DNA of 32,479 nucleotides from an uncultured Acetatifactor sp. (GTDB lineage Bacteria > Bacillota > Clostridia > Lachnospirales > Lachnospiraceae), in assembly GCA_947624245.1 (NCBI GenBank), contig CANQJL010000030.1, forward strand, positions 1 through 32,479. Reading direction: 5' to 3'. The notes beneath the pieces were generated by a model. The model worked only from the letters and a program-made list of their open reading frames with translations. It was not told the DNA's origin and did not search any database. Of this stretch, positions 1 to 7,119 are shown piece by piece; the stretch's first letter is position 1, and each line of letters opens with the position of its first letter. A program made the translations under genes and the position numbers.

Positions 1-36
1 AGCGGCGGAGTCATACGGCTCTGCCGCTTTTTCCGT
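1..36 (+). terminator. Rho-independent terminator at the left edge
   Basis: AGCGGCGGAG at 1-10 pairs with CTCTGCCGCT at 19-28 (one G-U pair), with an 8-base loop, and is followed by TTTTTCC. This is a good intrinsic terminator for a plus-strand gene lying left of the window. The right arm plus T-run (TACGGCTCTGCCGCTTTTT) recurs with one change at about 1449-1467. The hairpin also resembles the GGCGGCAGA-type hairpins at 667-698 and 2643-2674. Confidence 0.7.
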
Positions 37-341
37 TGTGTTGTTTTGTTGTGTCGGGCACTCCGATGCTTTCGGGTACGCTGTTGCGCGGCTTTGTGCC
101 GCCGTGTGCCGCTTCGCACGTTGCCCCATTTCGCCGTATTGCGCCGCTTGGGGTACCTTTGCCCACGGTGTCCTGTAGGGCGGCACACGGGGCATTCTGC
201 GCGTCTATGGGCGGTGTCGTGCGTCCTGCGGGCAGTAGCGTGCGTTTGTGGCTGATGTCTGCGGTCTGGCGTGGTGCGTCCTGTGGATGCTCCCTCTGCC
301 AACGATGCGGCGTTCTTGGAAGGGGGTATTGTGTGCGCCTT
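37..341. other. G/T-rich stretch without a convincing gene
   Basis: Open frames exist here (36-404 and 46-255, plus strand), but they overlap each other in different frames, have no ribosome binding site, and encode Cys/Arg/Trp-rich sequence that looks like translated non-coding DNA. The strand is strongly enriched in G and T. I see no RNA gene or named element. It runs directly into the 40-bp tandem repeat and may contain more decayed units of it. Confidence 0.5.
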
Positions 342-621
342 TTATGGCGCAGGGGGATCTCTGCGTTGTTGCGAGTCTGGCTTTGTTGTTTGGATCTCGA
401 CTGATGTGATATGAGCCTGACTTCTTTGTCTGGATGCCGACTGTTTTGATGTGAGTCTGGCTTTTTTGTCCGAATACGGTCTGCTATGAGTGGAGTCTGG
501 CTATGTTGTGCGCAGTTGTCCTGATGTGAAATTAGCCAGACTTTTTTGCTTTTGGCTGTTCTGAATCAATGTGAGTCAGTCTTTTTTGTTCTGATGCGGG
601 CGGCTTTGAGGAAATCTGTAT
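342..621. repeat. Degenerate 40-bp tandem direct repeat, about seven units
   Basis: Units start at 342, 382, 422, 462, 502, 542 and 582, each exactly 40 bp (the last is frayed). The common pattern is a T-rich start (TTTTTTGT), a variable middle, then a conserved end close to TGAGTCTGGC. Adjacent units differ at many positions, so the array is old or under weak constraint. In unit 5 the end reads TTAGCCAGAC, which is complementary to the end of unit 4: GTCTGGCTA (495-503) pairs with TAGCCAGAC (533-541), followed by six T. No open frame runs through all units. Function unknown. Confidence 0.75.
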
Positions 622-629
622 TGGGGGTA

Positions 630-698
630 TGAAACAGGCATTTCTTTGAGGGGGGGAATAACGCGAGGCGGCAGAATCTTTAAAGAGACTCTGCCGCC
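630..698 (+). repeat. Interspersed palindromic element, copy A
   Basis: A TGAAACAGGCATTTCTTTGA segment at 630-649 is followed by a hairpin, GGCGGCAGA (667-675) with TCTGCCGCC (690-698), extended by three more base pairs past an A/C mismatch. The same two-part arrangement, in the same orientation, occurs at 2602-2674. The pair brackets the small-RNA-like region and the XRE gene. It could be a mobile or repeated intergenic element, or simply a recurrent terminator type. The T-run after this copy (AGTTTTG) is weak. Confidence 0.6.
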
Positions 699-1176
699 AG
701 TTTTGTCGAATAAACGCCTGAGAATGTGTAACGCGCTTCGCGATAATTCTCAATTTGTGTAACTAAAACGTGAATATTTTCGGAAAAAGCTCACGTTTTT
801 TTTAACATGACTTTTGTTTTTCTCATAAAAGCGCGTAAAAACGGCGTAGCGGAAAGAAAAAATAATGGGGTATTTTTGTAAACTCCTGCGTGCCGGGCGG
901 TCACTCATGGGAATTTTAACGGTGTTTTAACGGCTGAGAAGGAATTGCAGAAATCTCCTTTCTTTCGGGGGTTTTAAGGTGCCGATACCGATTCGATTCC
1001 CATCACCCGCTTTTTGTGTGCGCAGCACACAAGTCTGCGGAGCAGACACCAGCGAAGGCGGAAAGCGGGGGATTGCACCCTGCTTTTTTTCTGCTTCATG
1101 TTGATATTTTATTGTAATAAAATTTCCGGTGTTTTCAAGTTTCCTGTAATCATCTCTATAATCCCCGATGTGAAAA
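699..1176. other. Intergenic stretch, no gene supported
   Basis: No open frame with a ribosome binding site or recognisable protein was found on either strand. The minus-strand frame at 927-1247 encodes low-complexity basic sequence and crosses the promoter-like element at 1181-1208, so I do not call it. The segment 760-880 is A/T-rich. Confidence 0.5.
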
Positions 1177-1180
1177 GTGA

Positions 1181-1208
1181 TTGACAATTTCATCGGAAGG
1201 ATTATACT
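1181..1208 (+). promoter_or_regulatory. Sigma-A-type promoter for a candidate small RNA
   Basis: TTGACA at 1181-1186 and TATACT at 1203-1208 are separated by 16 bp, a close match to the housekeeping consensus. Transcription would start near 1215, just before two hairpins. No protein gene with a ribosome binding site follows within 300 bp, which is why I assign it to a candidate RNA. Confidence 0.55.
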
Positions 1209-1214
1209 AAAAGT

Positions 1215-1305
1215 AAGGAACAACCGCCCACAAGGTGGGTTGATCAATTGTAAGGTAGAAAAATCACCCCGTTACTGGCCAAAGTTTAGGGGTGGTTTTT
1301 CTATG
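1215..1305 (+). ncRNA. Candidate small RNA or type I toxin remnant
   Basis: Downstream of the 1181-1208 promoter are a hairpin CCCAC-AAG-GTGGG (about 1228-1240) and a terminator-like stem in which GAAAAATCACCCC (1258-1270) is complementary to GGGGTGGTTTTTC, ending in a T-run at about 1296-1302. The predicted transcript is roughly 90 nt. A 43-codon frame starting at GTG 1177 and ending at TAG 1308 crosses the same DNA but begins inside the promoter, so I do not call it coding. It includes the peptide RNNRP, which resembles the C-terminal end of small holin-like type I toxins as I remember them. The hydrophobic toxin helix is absent, so a decayed toxin-antitoxin locus is possible. No family name can be assigned. 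Confidence 0.4.
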
Positions 1306-1308
1306 TAG

Positions 1309-1533
1309 CTTTACTTAACAAACGTAAAGACGAAAGTAAGTAATGCCAGAAGAAATATGCCAAAGGTCAGCTCACCCTTTAGCTTGTGATATAATCCGTG
1401 TATTACTGCGTTTGTGATTTTTTAGGTATTTTCAAAAACTGCATGAATACGGCTCCGCCGCTTTTTGCTTTGCGCTGCTGCGCTGCAACCAATAGTTTCC
1501 ATATAGTTGGTAGAATGCAATCGAAAAAATTGT
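1309..1533. other. Intergenic stretch with a decayed copy of the left-edge terminator
   Basis: No gene seen. TACGGCTCCGCCGCTTTTT at about 1449-1467 matches 13-31 at all but one base but lacks the left hairpin arm, so it is a partial copy of the 1-36 terminator. The rest is unremarkable A/T-rich sequence leading to the XRE promoter. Confidence 0.5.
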
Positions 1534-1539
1534 TATACT
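1531..1539 (+). promoter_or_regulatory. Extended -10 promoter for the XRE gene
   Basis: TGT followed by TATACT at 1534-1539 is an extended -10 element, 31 bp upstream of the chosen ATG. No good -35 hexamer is found at 16-18 bp (TTGGTA lies 21 bp away), which fits a TGn-dependent promoter. The site leaves room for autoregulation by the XRE product, but no clear operator palindrome was seen. Confidence 0.4.
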
Positions 1540-1569
1540 GGTGCTATCAATTCTATGGAGGATACTAAG

Positions 1570-2547
1570 ATGGGTGAAAACCTTCCGGGCGAAAACATCA
1601 CACGCTGCCGCAAAAAATTGGGTATGTCTCAGGAAAAGGTCGCTGAGTACATGGGAGTCAGCCGTCAGGCGGTGACAAAATGGGAAAACAATATTTCAAT
1701 GCCCAGTTCAGAGAACTTAATCAAATTGGCAGGATTGTTTGGAATAACGGTTGAGGTATTACTGGGCAAGGAAGAGAGGAAAGAGACATCTGATGACACT
1801 AAAGGCTCAGCAGATAAAAAATCATGGATTTTCATAGGCATCTCAACCTTATGTATCGCAGTATATTTCATAATAAGCACCATTTTGGGATATTTTAGCG
1901 GGGGAACGCTTATTTGCGTTTTCATCATATATTGTCCCATTCAGTTGTTTTTACACATTTATTTCTCCAATGCCATAAGAAGTGATTCTTTCGGCAGCAT
2001 TGCGGGATTTGATGAAAAGATAGAGTACAACAAATGTGAAGTAAAAAAACTGCTGGCACAGATCAATTTACATATCGAAACCATGTCCACAGTATATATT
2101 TTTCTGCTTTGTGTTATAGGCTGTATGAATCTGCACATCAAATGGATGAACGGTTTATTGATGGCTGCATATATATTTCATTTTGTGGTATCGATTTTTG
2201 TCAGCAATTATAAGATGATAGATAAGATCTACAGGAACGCGGAAGATAAAAAACGTGCTGTTCGCAGTGCTCCGCTAACAGCAGTCTATATCATAGTATT
2301 GTTTGTCGGGATAGTAATAACTGCGGTGATTTTTGAAATGAGGGGAATCGAAAATAATACGGCACCGGCTCTCAAATTAAGCGGGTTATTGATTTTAGGC
2401 ATGTTGACTGCAACAGGCGGATTTTTTCTGGAAAGCAATCGGATTAAAAAGTGGAATCCGGCAGCAACAGAATATAAAATGAACAAAATCAGTATAGCCT
2501 GTCTTCTGATTTGTGTGATAATATATGGGGTCATGTGTATCATATAG
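1570..2547 (+). CDS. XRE-family transcriptional regulator with a multi-pass membrane domain
   Basis: The predicted protein has 325 residues. Residues about 8-62 form a Cro/C1-type helix-turn-helix (KLGMSQEKVAEYMGVSRQAV, then KWE and LLG), the DNA-binding fold of the XRE family. A charged linker follows, then about seven hydrophobic segments from residue 86 to the C-terminus, so the protein is probably membrane-tethered with its DNA-binding domain in the cytoplasm. The ATG at 1570 is chosen because GGAGG lies 9 bp upstream; an upstream extension to 1507 lacks a binding site. The gene stands alone, followed by a short inverted repeat (GCAGGAA 2549-2555, TTCCTGC 2564-2570), and converges on the GH31 gene. 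XRE proteins with membrane tails are common in Clostridia, but their signals are mostly unknown. The regulator class is secure; the target is not known. Confidence 0.85.
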   Translation: MGENLPGENITRCRKKLGMSQEKVAEYMGVSRQAVTKWENNISMPSSENLIKLAGLFGITVEVLLGKEERKETSDDTKGSADKKSWIFIGISTLCIAVYFIISTILGYFSGGTLICVFIIYCPIQLFLHIYFSNAIRSDSFGSIAGFDEKIEYNKCEVKKLLAQINLHIETMSTVYIFLLCVIGCMNLHIKWMNGLLMAAYIFHFVVSIFVSNYKMIDKIYRNAEDKKRAVRSAPLTAVYIIVLFVGIVITAVIFEMRGIENNTAPALKLSGLLILGMLTATGGFFLESNRIKKWNPAATEYKMNKISIACLLICVIIYGVMCII

Positions 2548-2601
2548 CGCAGGAAAAATCCGGTTCCTGCGAGATGGAAAGAATCGGCGAAGAGCTTGCC
2601 G

Positions 2602-2681
2602 TGAAATAGGAATTTCTTTGAGTGGAAAATGAAATAAGATAAGGCGGCAGAGTCCCTTTAGAGACTCTGCCGCCGCTTTTT
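2602..2681 (+). terminator. Palindromic element copy B, working as XRE terminator
   Basis: GGCGGCAGAGTC (2643-2654) pairs perfectly with GACTCTGCCGCC (2663-2674), giving a 12-bp stem, 8-base loop and T5 at 2677-2681. The hairpin terminates plus-strand transcription and, being symmetric, may also act on the convergent GH31 transcript. The upstream part (TGAAATAGGAATTTCTTTGA at 2602-2621) matches copy A at 630-649, so this is a repeated element and not only a terminator. Confidence 0.7.
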
Positions 2682-4710
2682 AGCTGCAAGTCCGCTCAAA
2701 TACCGGCATGTACTCGATGGGAGCAGCGACCTTCACAGTGGCGCCGCCGTTGAATTTCTCTCCTGTGGAGGTGAGAATCCACTGGCCTGCGGGCAGGTAC
2801 ACCTCGCGCTCGAACTCGTTCAGATGCAGGATCGGAGCCACCAGATATCTTTCGCCGAACATGTACTGATCCTGAATCTCCCAGCACTTTTCGTCCTCGG
2901 GGAACTCATAGAACATGGTGCGGATTAGGGGCGAGCCGTTGGTATGTGCCTCCTCGTAGAGCTTCTTGATGTAATCGTGCATGGAAATGCGGATATCGTA
3001 GTATTTCTTCATGATTGCGTAATTGTCTTCGCCGTAGCTCCAAAGCTCGTTGGGCTGACCCGTGTGAAGATATCCGCCGCCCCAGTCTCTGGTGTCCAGA
3101 GGCGGAATATTGTAGGGGCCTCTGTCGCCGTGCATACGGAATACTGCGGAATACACCGCGAACTGATACCAACGGATCAGCAGCTGCCGAAAATCGGGAT
3201 CGTTGACATCGTCCGTCATAAAGCCGCCGATATCCGTGGTCCACCAAGGGATTCCGGCCAGACCCATATTCAGGCCGCACTGTATCTGATCTGCAAAGGC
3301 CTCGAACGTGCTGGGCACGTCGCCGGACCATACCACATTGCCGTATTTCTGAGAGCCCGCCCATGCACAGCGGAGCAGATTTACCACAGGTCCCTTGCCG
3401 AGCTTGCTCATCTCATCGTAAAAGACCCGGCTGTACATCTGAGGGTACATATTGCTGATGGCGAGTGCGGGACCGTCGCAGTATCGGTAATTTTCAAAAT
3501 CATATACGCCGTAGTCCGGCTCGGAATTGTCCAGCCAGAAAGCGTCGATTCCGAAATCGTAGTAATTCTTCTTACAGATATCCCACACATATTTTCTCGT
3601 CTCGGGATTAAAGGGATCGATCTCCACGCAGTCGCCCTGATAGTCGTAGGTCTGCGCCGCACCGCGCTCCGTTTTGATGAGAAGTCCCTTTTCCATCATG
3701 GGACCGAAGTTCTCACTCTTTCTGTCTACAGAAGGCCAGACGGACACAATGACTTTAATGCCCATGGAGTGGAGCTCGTCTACCATGGCCTTGGGATCCG
3801 GCCAATAGGTGGTGTCGAATTTCCAGTCGCCCTGCACGGTCCAGTGGAAAAAGTCGATGACGATCTGGTCGATCTTGATGCCTTCCTTTTGATACTGGCG
3901 CGCCACGCTGAGCACCTCGTCCTGGGTCCTGTAGCGGAGCTTACACTGCCACAGGCCCATGAGGTCTTCAGGGAACATGTCGGCATGGCCGGTGGCTTCC
4001 GTATAATTGCCGAGGATCTGCTTGGGAGTGTCTGCAACGGTGATCCAATAGTCCATCTCCTTTGTTGACTTTGCCGTCCACTCGGTGTAATTCTTGCCGA
4101 AGGTGGCCTGGCCGACGGCGGGATTGTTCCAGAGGAAGCCGTAGCCCAGAGAAGACACTGCAAAGGGAACGGATATCTGGGAGTTGCGCTGCGCAAGCTC
4201 CAGAGCGCAGCCCTTTAAATTCAGATAGGGCTGTTGATACTGTCCCATACCGAATAGCTTTTCGCCCTCATTGCTCTCGAATTTTACGTTCAGGGAATAA
4301 TCGGTTCCGCCGATAACGCCCTTCCACTGACGGCCGACGATCTTGAGACATCTGCTCTCTCTCGACAAGGTTCCGTCGTAGGAGCGGTAATACTCGCGCA
4401 GGATCAGTTTTTCGTCTCGGTAAAAGGAGAGGATGCCCGCAAAATTTACCACTGCCTTGAGACGACCGTTCACGATAGTGGCAATTTCCTTTTTGTCGAT
4501 GGTGCCGTCCCCTACCCAATGGTCCTCCTGTTCAAGGGTGATCCGTGTCTGCACGGAGGGAACCTTTTCCGTCAGAGCCCACATATTTCCGGTGAATTTG
4601 CCGAGCATGGTGGAACGGACCCTGAACGAATCCTTTCCCCAGGCTTCGATTCGTGTCATTTCTCCCTGATGGTAAAATACCAGAGCGCCGTTGTCGTTAG
4701 AAAATCTCAT
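2680..4710 (-). CDS. Glycoside hydrolase family 31 (alpha-glucosidase/alpha-xylosidase type)
   Basis: The 676-residue enzyme should release alpha-linked glucose or xylose from oligosaccharides with retention of configuration. An N-terminal beta-sandwich covers about residues 1-240, followed by the (beta/alpha)8 barrel (about 245-570) and C-terminal beta domains. The nucleophile is probably D394 in FWLDNSEPD and the acid/base D464 in VWSGD; HGDRGP near 527 matches the family's late-barrel motif. The LDxSEPD form is closer to alpha-xylosidase-like members than to the WxDMNE form of classic alpha-glucosidases, but substrate cannot be settled by eye. There is no signal peptide, so it acts in the cytoplasm. 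GGAGG precedes the ATG. It has its own strong promoter (4775-4803) and no sugar transporter beside it, so it is an orphan enzyme here. Confidence 0.9.
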   Translation of the reverse strand: MRFSNDNGALVFYHQGEMTRIEAWGKDSFRVRSTMLGKFTGNMWALTEKVPSVQTRITLEQEDHWVGDGTIDKKEIATIVNGRLKAVVNFAGILSFYRDEKLILREYYRSYDGTLSRESRCLKIVGRQWKGVIGGTDYSLNVKFESNEGEKLFGMGQYQQPYLNLKGCALELAQRNSQISVPFAVSSLGYGFLWNNPAVGQATFGKNYTEWTAKSTKEMDYWITVADTPKQILGNYTEATGHADMFPEDLMGLWQCKLRYRTQDEVLSVARQYQKEGIKIDQIVIDFFHWTVQGDWKFDTTYWPDPKAMVDELHSMGIKVIVSVWPSVDRKSENFGPMMEKGLLIKTERGAAQTYDYQGDCVEIDPFNPETRKYVWDICKKNYYDFGIDAFWLDNSEPDYGVYDFENYRYCDGPALAISNMYPQMYSRVFYDEMSKLGKGPVVNLLRCAWAGSQKYGNVVWSGDVPSTFEAFADQIQCGLNMGLAGIPWWTTDIGGFMTDDVNDPDFRQLLIRWYQFAVYSAVFRMHGDRGPYNIPPLDTRDWGGGYLHTGQPNELWSYGEDNYAIMKKYYDIRISMHDYIKKLYEEAHTNGSPLIRTMFYEFPEDEKCWEIQDQYMFGERYLVAPILHLNEFEREVYLPAGQWILTSTGEKFNGGATVKVAAPIEYMPVFERTCS

Positions 4711-4774
4711 AATTTTCCTCCTTACACAATGTTATAGAAGTCGAAAGCCGAACCTTGCTGTACTGATAATTCAA

Positions 4775-4803
4775 AGTGTAGCAAAAGGAAAAATCAATGT
4801 CAA
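4775..4803 (-). promoter_or_regulatory. Sigma-A promoter for the GH31 gene
   Basis: Read on the minus strand, TTGACA (4798-4803) and TACACT (4775-4780) are separated by exactly 17 bp. Transcription would begin near 4768, giving a leader of about 58 nt. The -35 hexamer overlaps the stop region of the upstream spoVAF-like gene, so GH31 is probably transcribed independently of it. No catabolite-response element was identified by eye. Confidence 0.7.
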
Positions 4804-6254
4804 TTTTTTTTCGATTTGACGGCGCCTCTGTTCCATATGCTGGCGGGCTGAGCCTTAGACGTGGGACTGCGGAAGAGCAGCCGGCCTAAGGCTTTTGCGT
4901 TAAAGGGGAACAACGGCCAGAAATAGCTGAAGCCGCCGAAGGTGGGCGTGGTGGCGACAGAAAATAGAATCAGCCCCAGACCCGCCAGAAAGCCCGGCAG
5001 GCCGAAAACGCCTGTGGTCAGAAGCAGCAGCATCCGATACACGCGCAGACCGTCCGCAAAGTCAGTGCCGTTTAGGGAGAGGGAGGCCAGAAGGGTCACT
5101 GCGGCGTAGAACAGGACCTCCGGTGTGGCCCAGTGCAGGCTCACGGCAATGTCGCCGATGATCAGTCCGCTGATCAGAGAGAGGGAACCGGAAAATTTAC
5201 CTGAGCTTAGGGAGGAGGAGTACTTGAACAGATCCAGCAGAAACTCCACCACCAGCACATATAAGAATATTCTGTGAGGCGTCACCGTTTCCGTCAACAG
5301 GCCGGCCTCTATAAGGACATCCTGATAGTATGCGGCGAACAGCAGGAACACAGGCATCAGCAGCAGGCTTACGGGAATGCACAGAAAGCGGACCAGCCGG
5401 AAGTAAGCGCCCACGGGCGGACTGTTATAGTAATCCTCAGGGCTCTGGGTAAACTGGAAGACAGTGCCCGGCAGGATCAGCACCAGAGGGGAATTGTCTA
5501 CGATCACAAGAATATGACCCTCCGTCAGATAGCTGCAGGCTACGTCCGGCCGCTCCGTCATCTGAATGCTGGGCAGGGGATTCCACCAGTGCTTCGGCAG
5601 GAGAAGTTCCTCCAGACTTTTGGCGCCCATAGTTAAGGAGGTGACGTTCAGCGCGTCGATGGTGTCTGTGAGCTTTTGCAGCAGCCCCTCGTTCACGCTG
5701 CCCTCCAGATACGCCACTGCTACGTCTGTGTGGCTCTCGGTGCCCACCTTGTGTATGGCAAAGCATAGCTGCGGGGAGCGGACGCGCCTGCGGATCAGGT
5801 TGGCGTTGAACAGCAGGGTCTCCACGAAACCGTCCCGGGAGCCTTTTGTGACACGCTCCAGATCCGGCTCCGCTATGCTCCTTGCGGGATATGTGCGCGC
5901 GTCTATCAGAATTGCCTGCGGGAAGCCGTCCACGAACAGCGCGGCGGGGCCGCTGAGTACATTGAGAAAGACGTCTTCCCAGGAATCCGCAAGGCTTGCC
6001 TGGACATATCCGAGCTTGGCGTTCAGGTAGTCGGCAATATCTTCCACTTTGCTGTCCTGCATGTACAGGGGATTTTGCAGATCGGAAAAAATCTGCTGCA
6101 GGATATCCGTCTTGCAGAAGCCGTTCACGCCCAGAAAGAACGCATCGGTCTGTCCCAGCTTCAGCGTCCTGCTCATCAGATCGAAGCTGCGCCCCAGAGG
6201 AAGGTTGTCCCGCAGGTATTTGATATTGTCGTTCAGGTCGGCGGACAGGTTCAT
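4800..6254 (-). CDS. spoVAF: GerA-family spore germination membrane protein, SpoVAF-like
   Basis: A 484-residue member of the GerA/SpoVAF family of spore inner-membrane germinant-receptor A subunits. The soluble N-terminal half (about 1-290) opens with NDNIKYLRDNLPLGRSFDL, the arrangement I associate with SpoVAF in particular, and contains RVTKGSRDGFVETLLFN, typical of GerA proteins. The second half has about five hydrophobic segments, including the conserved YYNSPPVG entry and a late TPTFGGFSYFWPLFPF stretch. SpoVAF works with SpoVAEa/GerB-type partners during germination. Here no SpoVA channel or GerB/GerC gene is adjacent, so the assignment to SpoVAF rather than an orphan GerAA is inference. 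An ATG at 6254 is preferred (GTGAG 8 bp upstream); a GTG at 6263 is an alternative with poor spacing. Confidence 0.85.
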   Translation of the reverse strand: MNLSADLNDNIKYLRDNLPLGRSFDLMSRTLKLGQTDAFFLGVNGFCKTDILQQIFSDLQNPLYMQDSKVEDIADYLNAKLGYVQASLADSWEDVFLNVLSGPAALFVDGFPQAILIDARTYPARSIAEPDLERVTKGSRDGFVETLLFNANLIRRRVRSPQLCFAIHKVGTESHTDVAVAYLEGSVNEGLLQKLTDTIDALNVTSLTMGAKSLEELLLPKHWWNPLPSIQMTERPDVACSYLTEGHILVIVDNSPLVLILPGTVFQFTQSPEDYYNSPPVGAYFRLVRFLCIPVSLLLMPVFLLFAAYYQDVLIEAGLLTETVTPHRIFLYVLVVEFLLDLFKYSSSLSSGKFSGSLSLISGLIIGDIAVSLHWATPEVLFYAAVTLLASLSLNGTDFADGLRVYRMLLLLTTGVFGLPGFLAGLGLILFSVATTPTFGGFSYFWPLFPFNAKALGRLLFRSPTSKAQPASIWNRGAVKSKKN

Positions 6255-6433
6255 ACAAAACACTCACTTTCCGAATTTTACTTATAGTTTCTTTCAGATT
6301 CCGAATGCCGTTTCATTATGGTTCTAATTTTTCCAGGGGAAGTATTTTTATGCAGAGACAGTGCAAAGATAAGAATAAAAGATTATGTAGTGCGAAACAG
6401 GTGATGTCCCGTTTCGCGGCGTAAGACGGGCCG
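6255..6433 (-). other. Intergenic region between ytaF and the spoVAF-like gene
   Basis: It holds an inverted repeat, GCGAAAC (about 6394-6400) with GTTTCGC (about 6412-6418), just past the ytaF stop on the minus strand. This could be a weak terminator, although no clean T-run follows. The remaining 130 bp must contain the spoVAF-like promoter if the genes are not co-transcribed. I looked for forespore sigma-G-type hexamers and saw only poor matches. Confidence 0.35.
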
Positions 6434-6976
6434 TTACAGAAACAGCTGTATCAAGCCGAGACTTATCAGCAGAAGTCCCGAGATGGGATTCGCCAGACCG
6501 CCGACGGTCTGCAGGAATCTGCTCCGTCCCAGACAGTTGCCGAGATACAGGAACAGAACGGAGCAGACGAAGGTAGCTGTGGCTGCCGGCGCCGGACCGA
6601 GGCCTGCCATGCTTGCGCTGAGACCGATCCCGAGATTGTTCGCGGACAGGGTGAGGCTTAGAAGAAAAATCTCCCCCACGTACAGACGGGAAGGACCTTT
6701 GGCTGTCCGGATCGGTTCGGATCGTTTCAGGATATAGTAGATTCCCAGCAGGATCAGAACGACGCTGCCGATGCGATCTCCTAAGGAGGCGGGCAGCAGC
6801 GGGGTGAGAAAAAGTCCTAGGCCCACCGACAGGCAGGTTCCCAGCAAAGTGACCGTGCTGATAAAGAGATTCTGCAGCGCCTTAAAGTGAATGCCCCGCA
6901 GCCCGTAGCTTACGCCTACCAGAAGCGCGTCCAAACTGGCCGATACGCCGAACAGGAGAGAAGTGACCCATTGCAT
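6434..6976 (-). CDS. ytaF: Sporulation membrane protein YtaF (MntP-like)
   Basis: A 180-residue, very hydrophobic protein with about six membrane helices arranged as two three-helix halves. Each half carries a similar motif: SASLDALLVGVSYGLRG in helix 1 and SANNLGIGLSASMAG in helix 4. This is the pattern of the YtaF branch of the MntP/LysE-like exporter superfamily. MntP itself exports manganese; YtaF is known from sporulation regulons, and its substrate is not established. The start ATG has GGGAGA 6 bp upstream. The spoVAF-like gene follows on the same strand after about 180 bp, so this end of the block carries spore-related functions. Confidence 0.85.
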   Translation of the reverse strand: MQWVTSLLFGVSASLDALLVGVSYGLRGIHFKALQNLFISTVTLLGTCLSVGLGLFLTPLLPASLGDRIGSVVLILLGIYYILKRSEPIRTAKGPSRLYVGEIFLLSLTLSANNLGIGLSASMAGLGPAPAATATFVCSVLFLYLGNCLGRSRFLQTVGGLANPISGLLLISLGLIQLFL

Positions 6977-7017
6977 ACGGCGTCTCCCGTATTTTCCATT
7001 TGTTTCTATCTACTATA

Positions 7018-7048
7018 TTCCAATGGGACGCAAAGAGTGTTATACTGT
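7018..7048 (+). promoter_or_regulatory. Candidate promoter for the deacetylase gene
   Basis: TATACT lies at 7043-7048 with TTCCAA 17 bp upstream (about 7020-7025), a good -10 with a poor -35. It lies about 72 bp before the chosen start and faces away from ytaF, so ytaF and the deacetylase are divergently transcribed from this short region. Confidence 0.35.
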
Positions 7049-7119
7049 TAGGGTATCGGAGATCTGTGAGAGGGTGTGCTTTGCACAAGATTGGAAAAGG
7101 AAAGGATAGGGGTGCCAAG

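Noticed and set aside
36..404. Overlapping plus-strand frames of 122 and 69 codons at the left end
   Set aside because: No ribosome binding site, Cys/Arg/Trp-rich random-looking composition, two frames open at once in G/T-rich DNA, and the longer one runs into the 40-bp repeat.
342..621. CRISPR array
   Set aside because: The periodic units are direct and contiguous with no constant repeat separated by unique spacers, identity between units is low, and no cas gene is present.
2944..4068. 374-codon plus-strand frame inside the GH31 gene
   Set aside because: Antisense of a well-supported GH31 gene; no start signal or recognisable fold.
6255..6300. Sigma-G promoter for the spoVAF-like gene
   Set aside because: Candidate hexamers on the minus strand match the forespore consensus poorly, so none is called.
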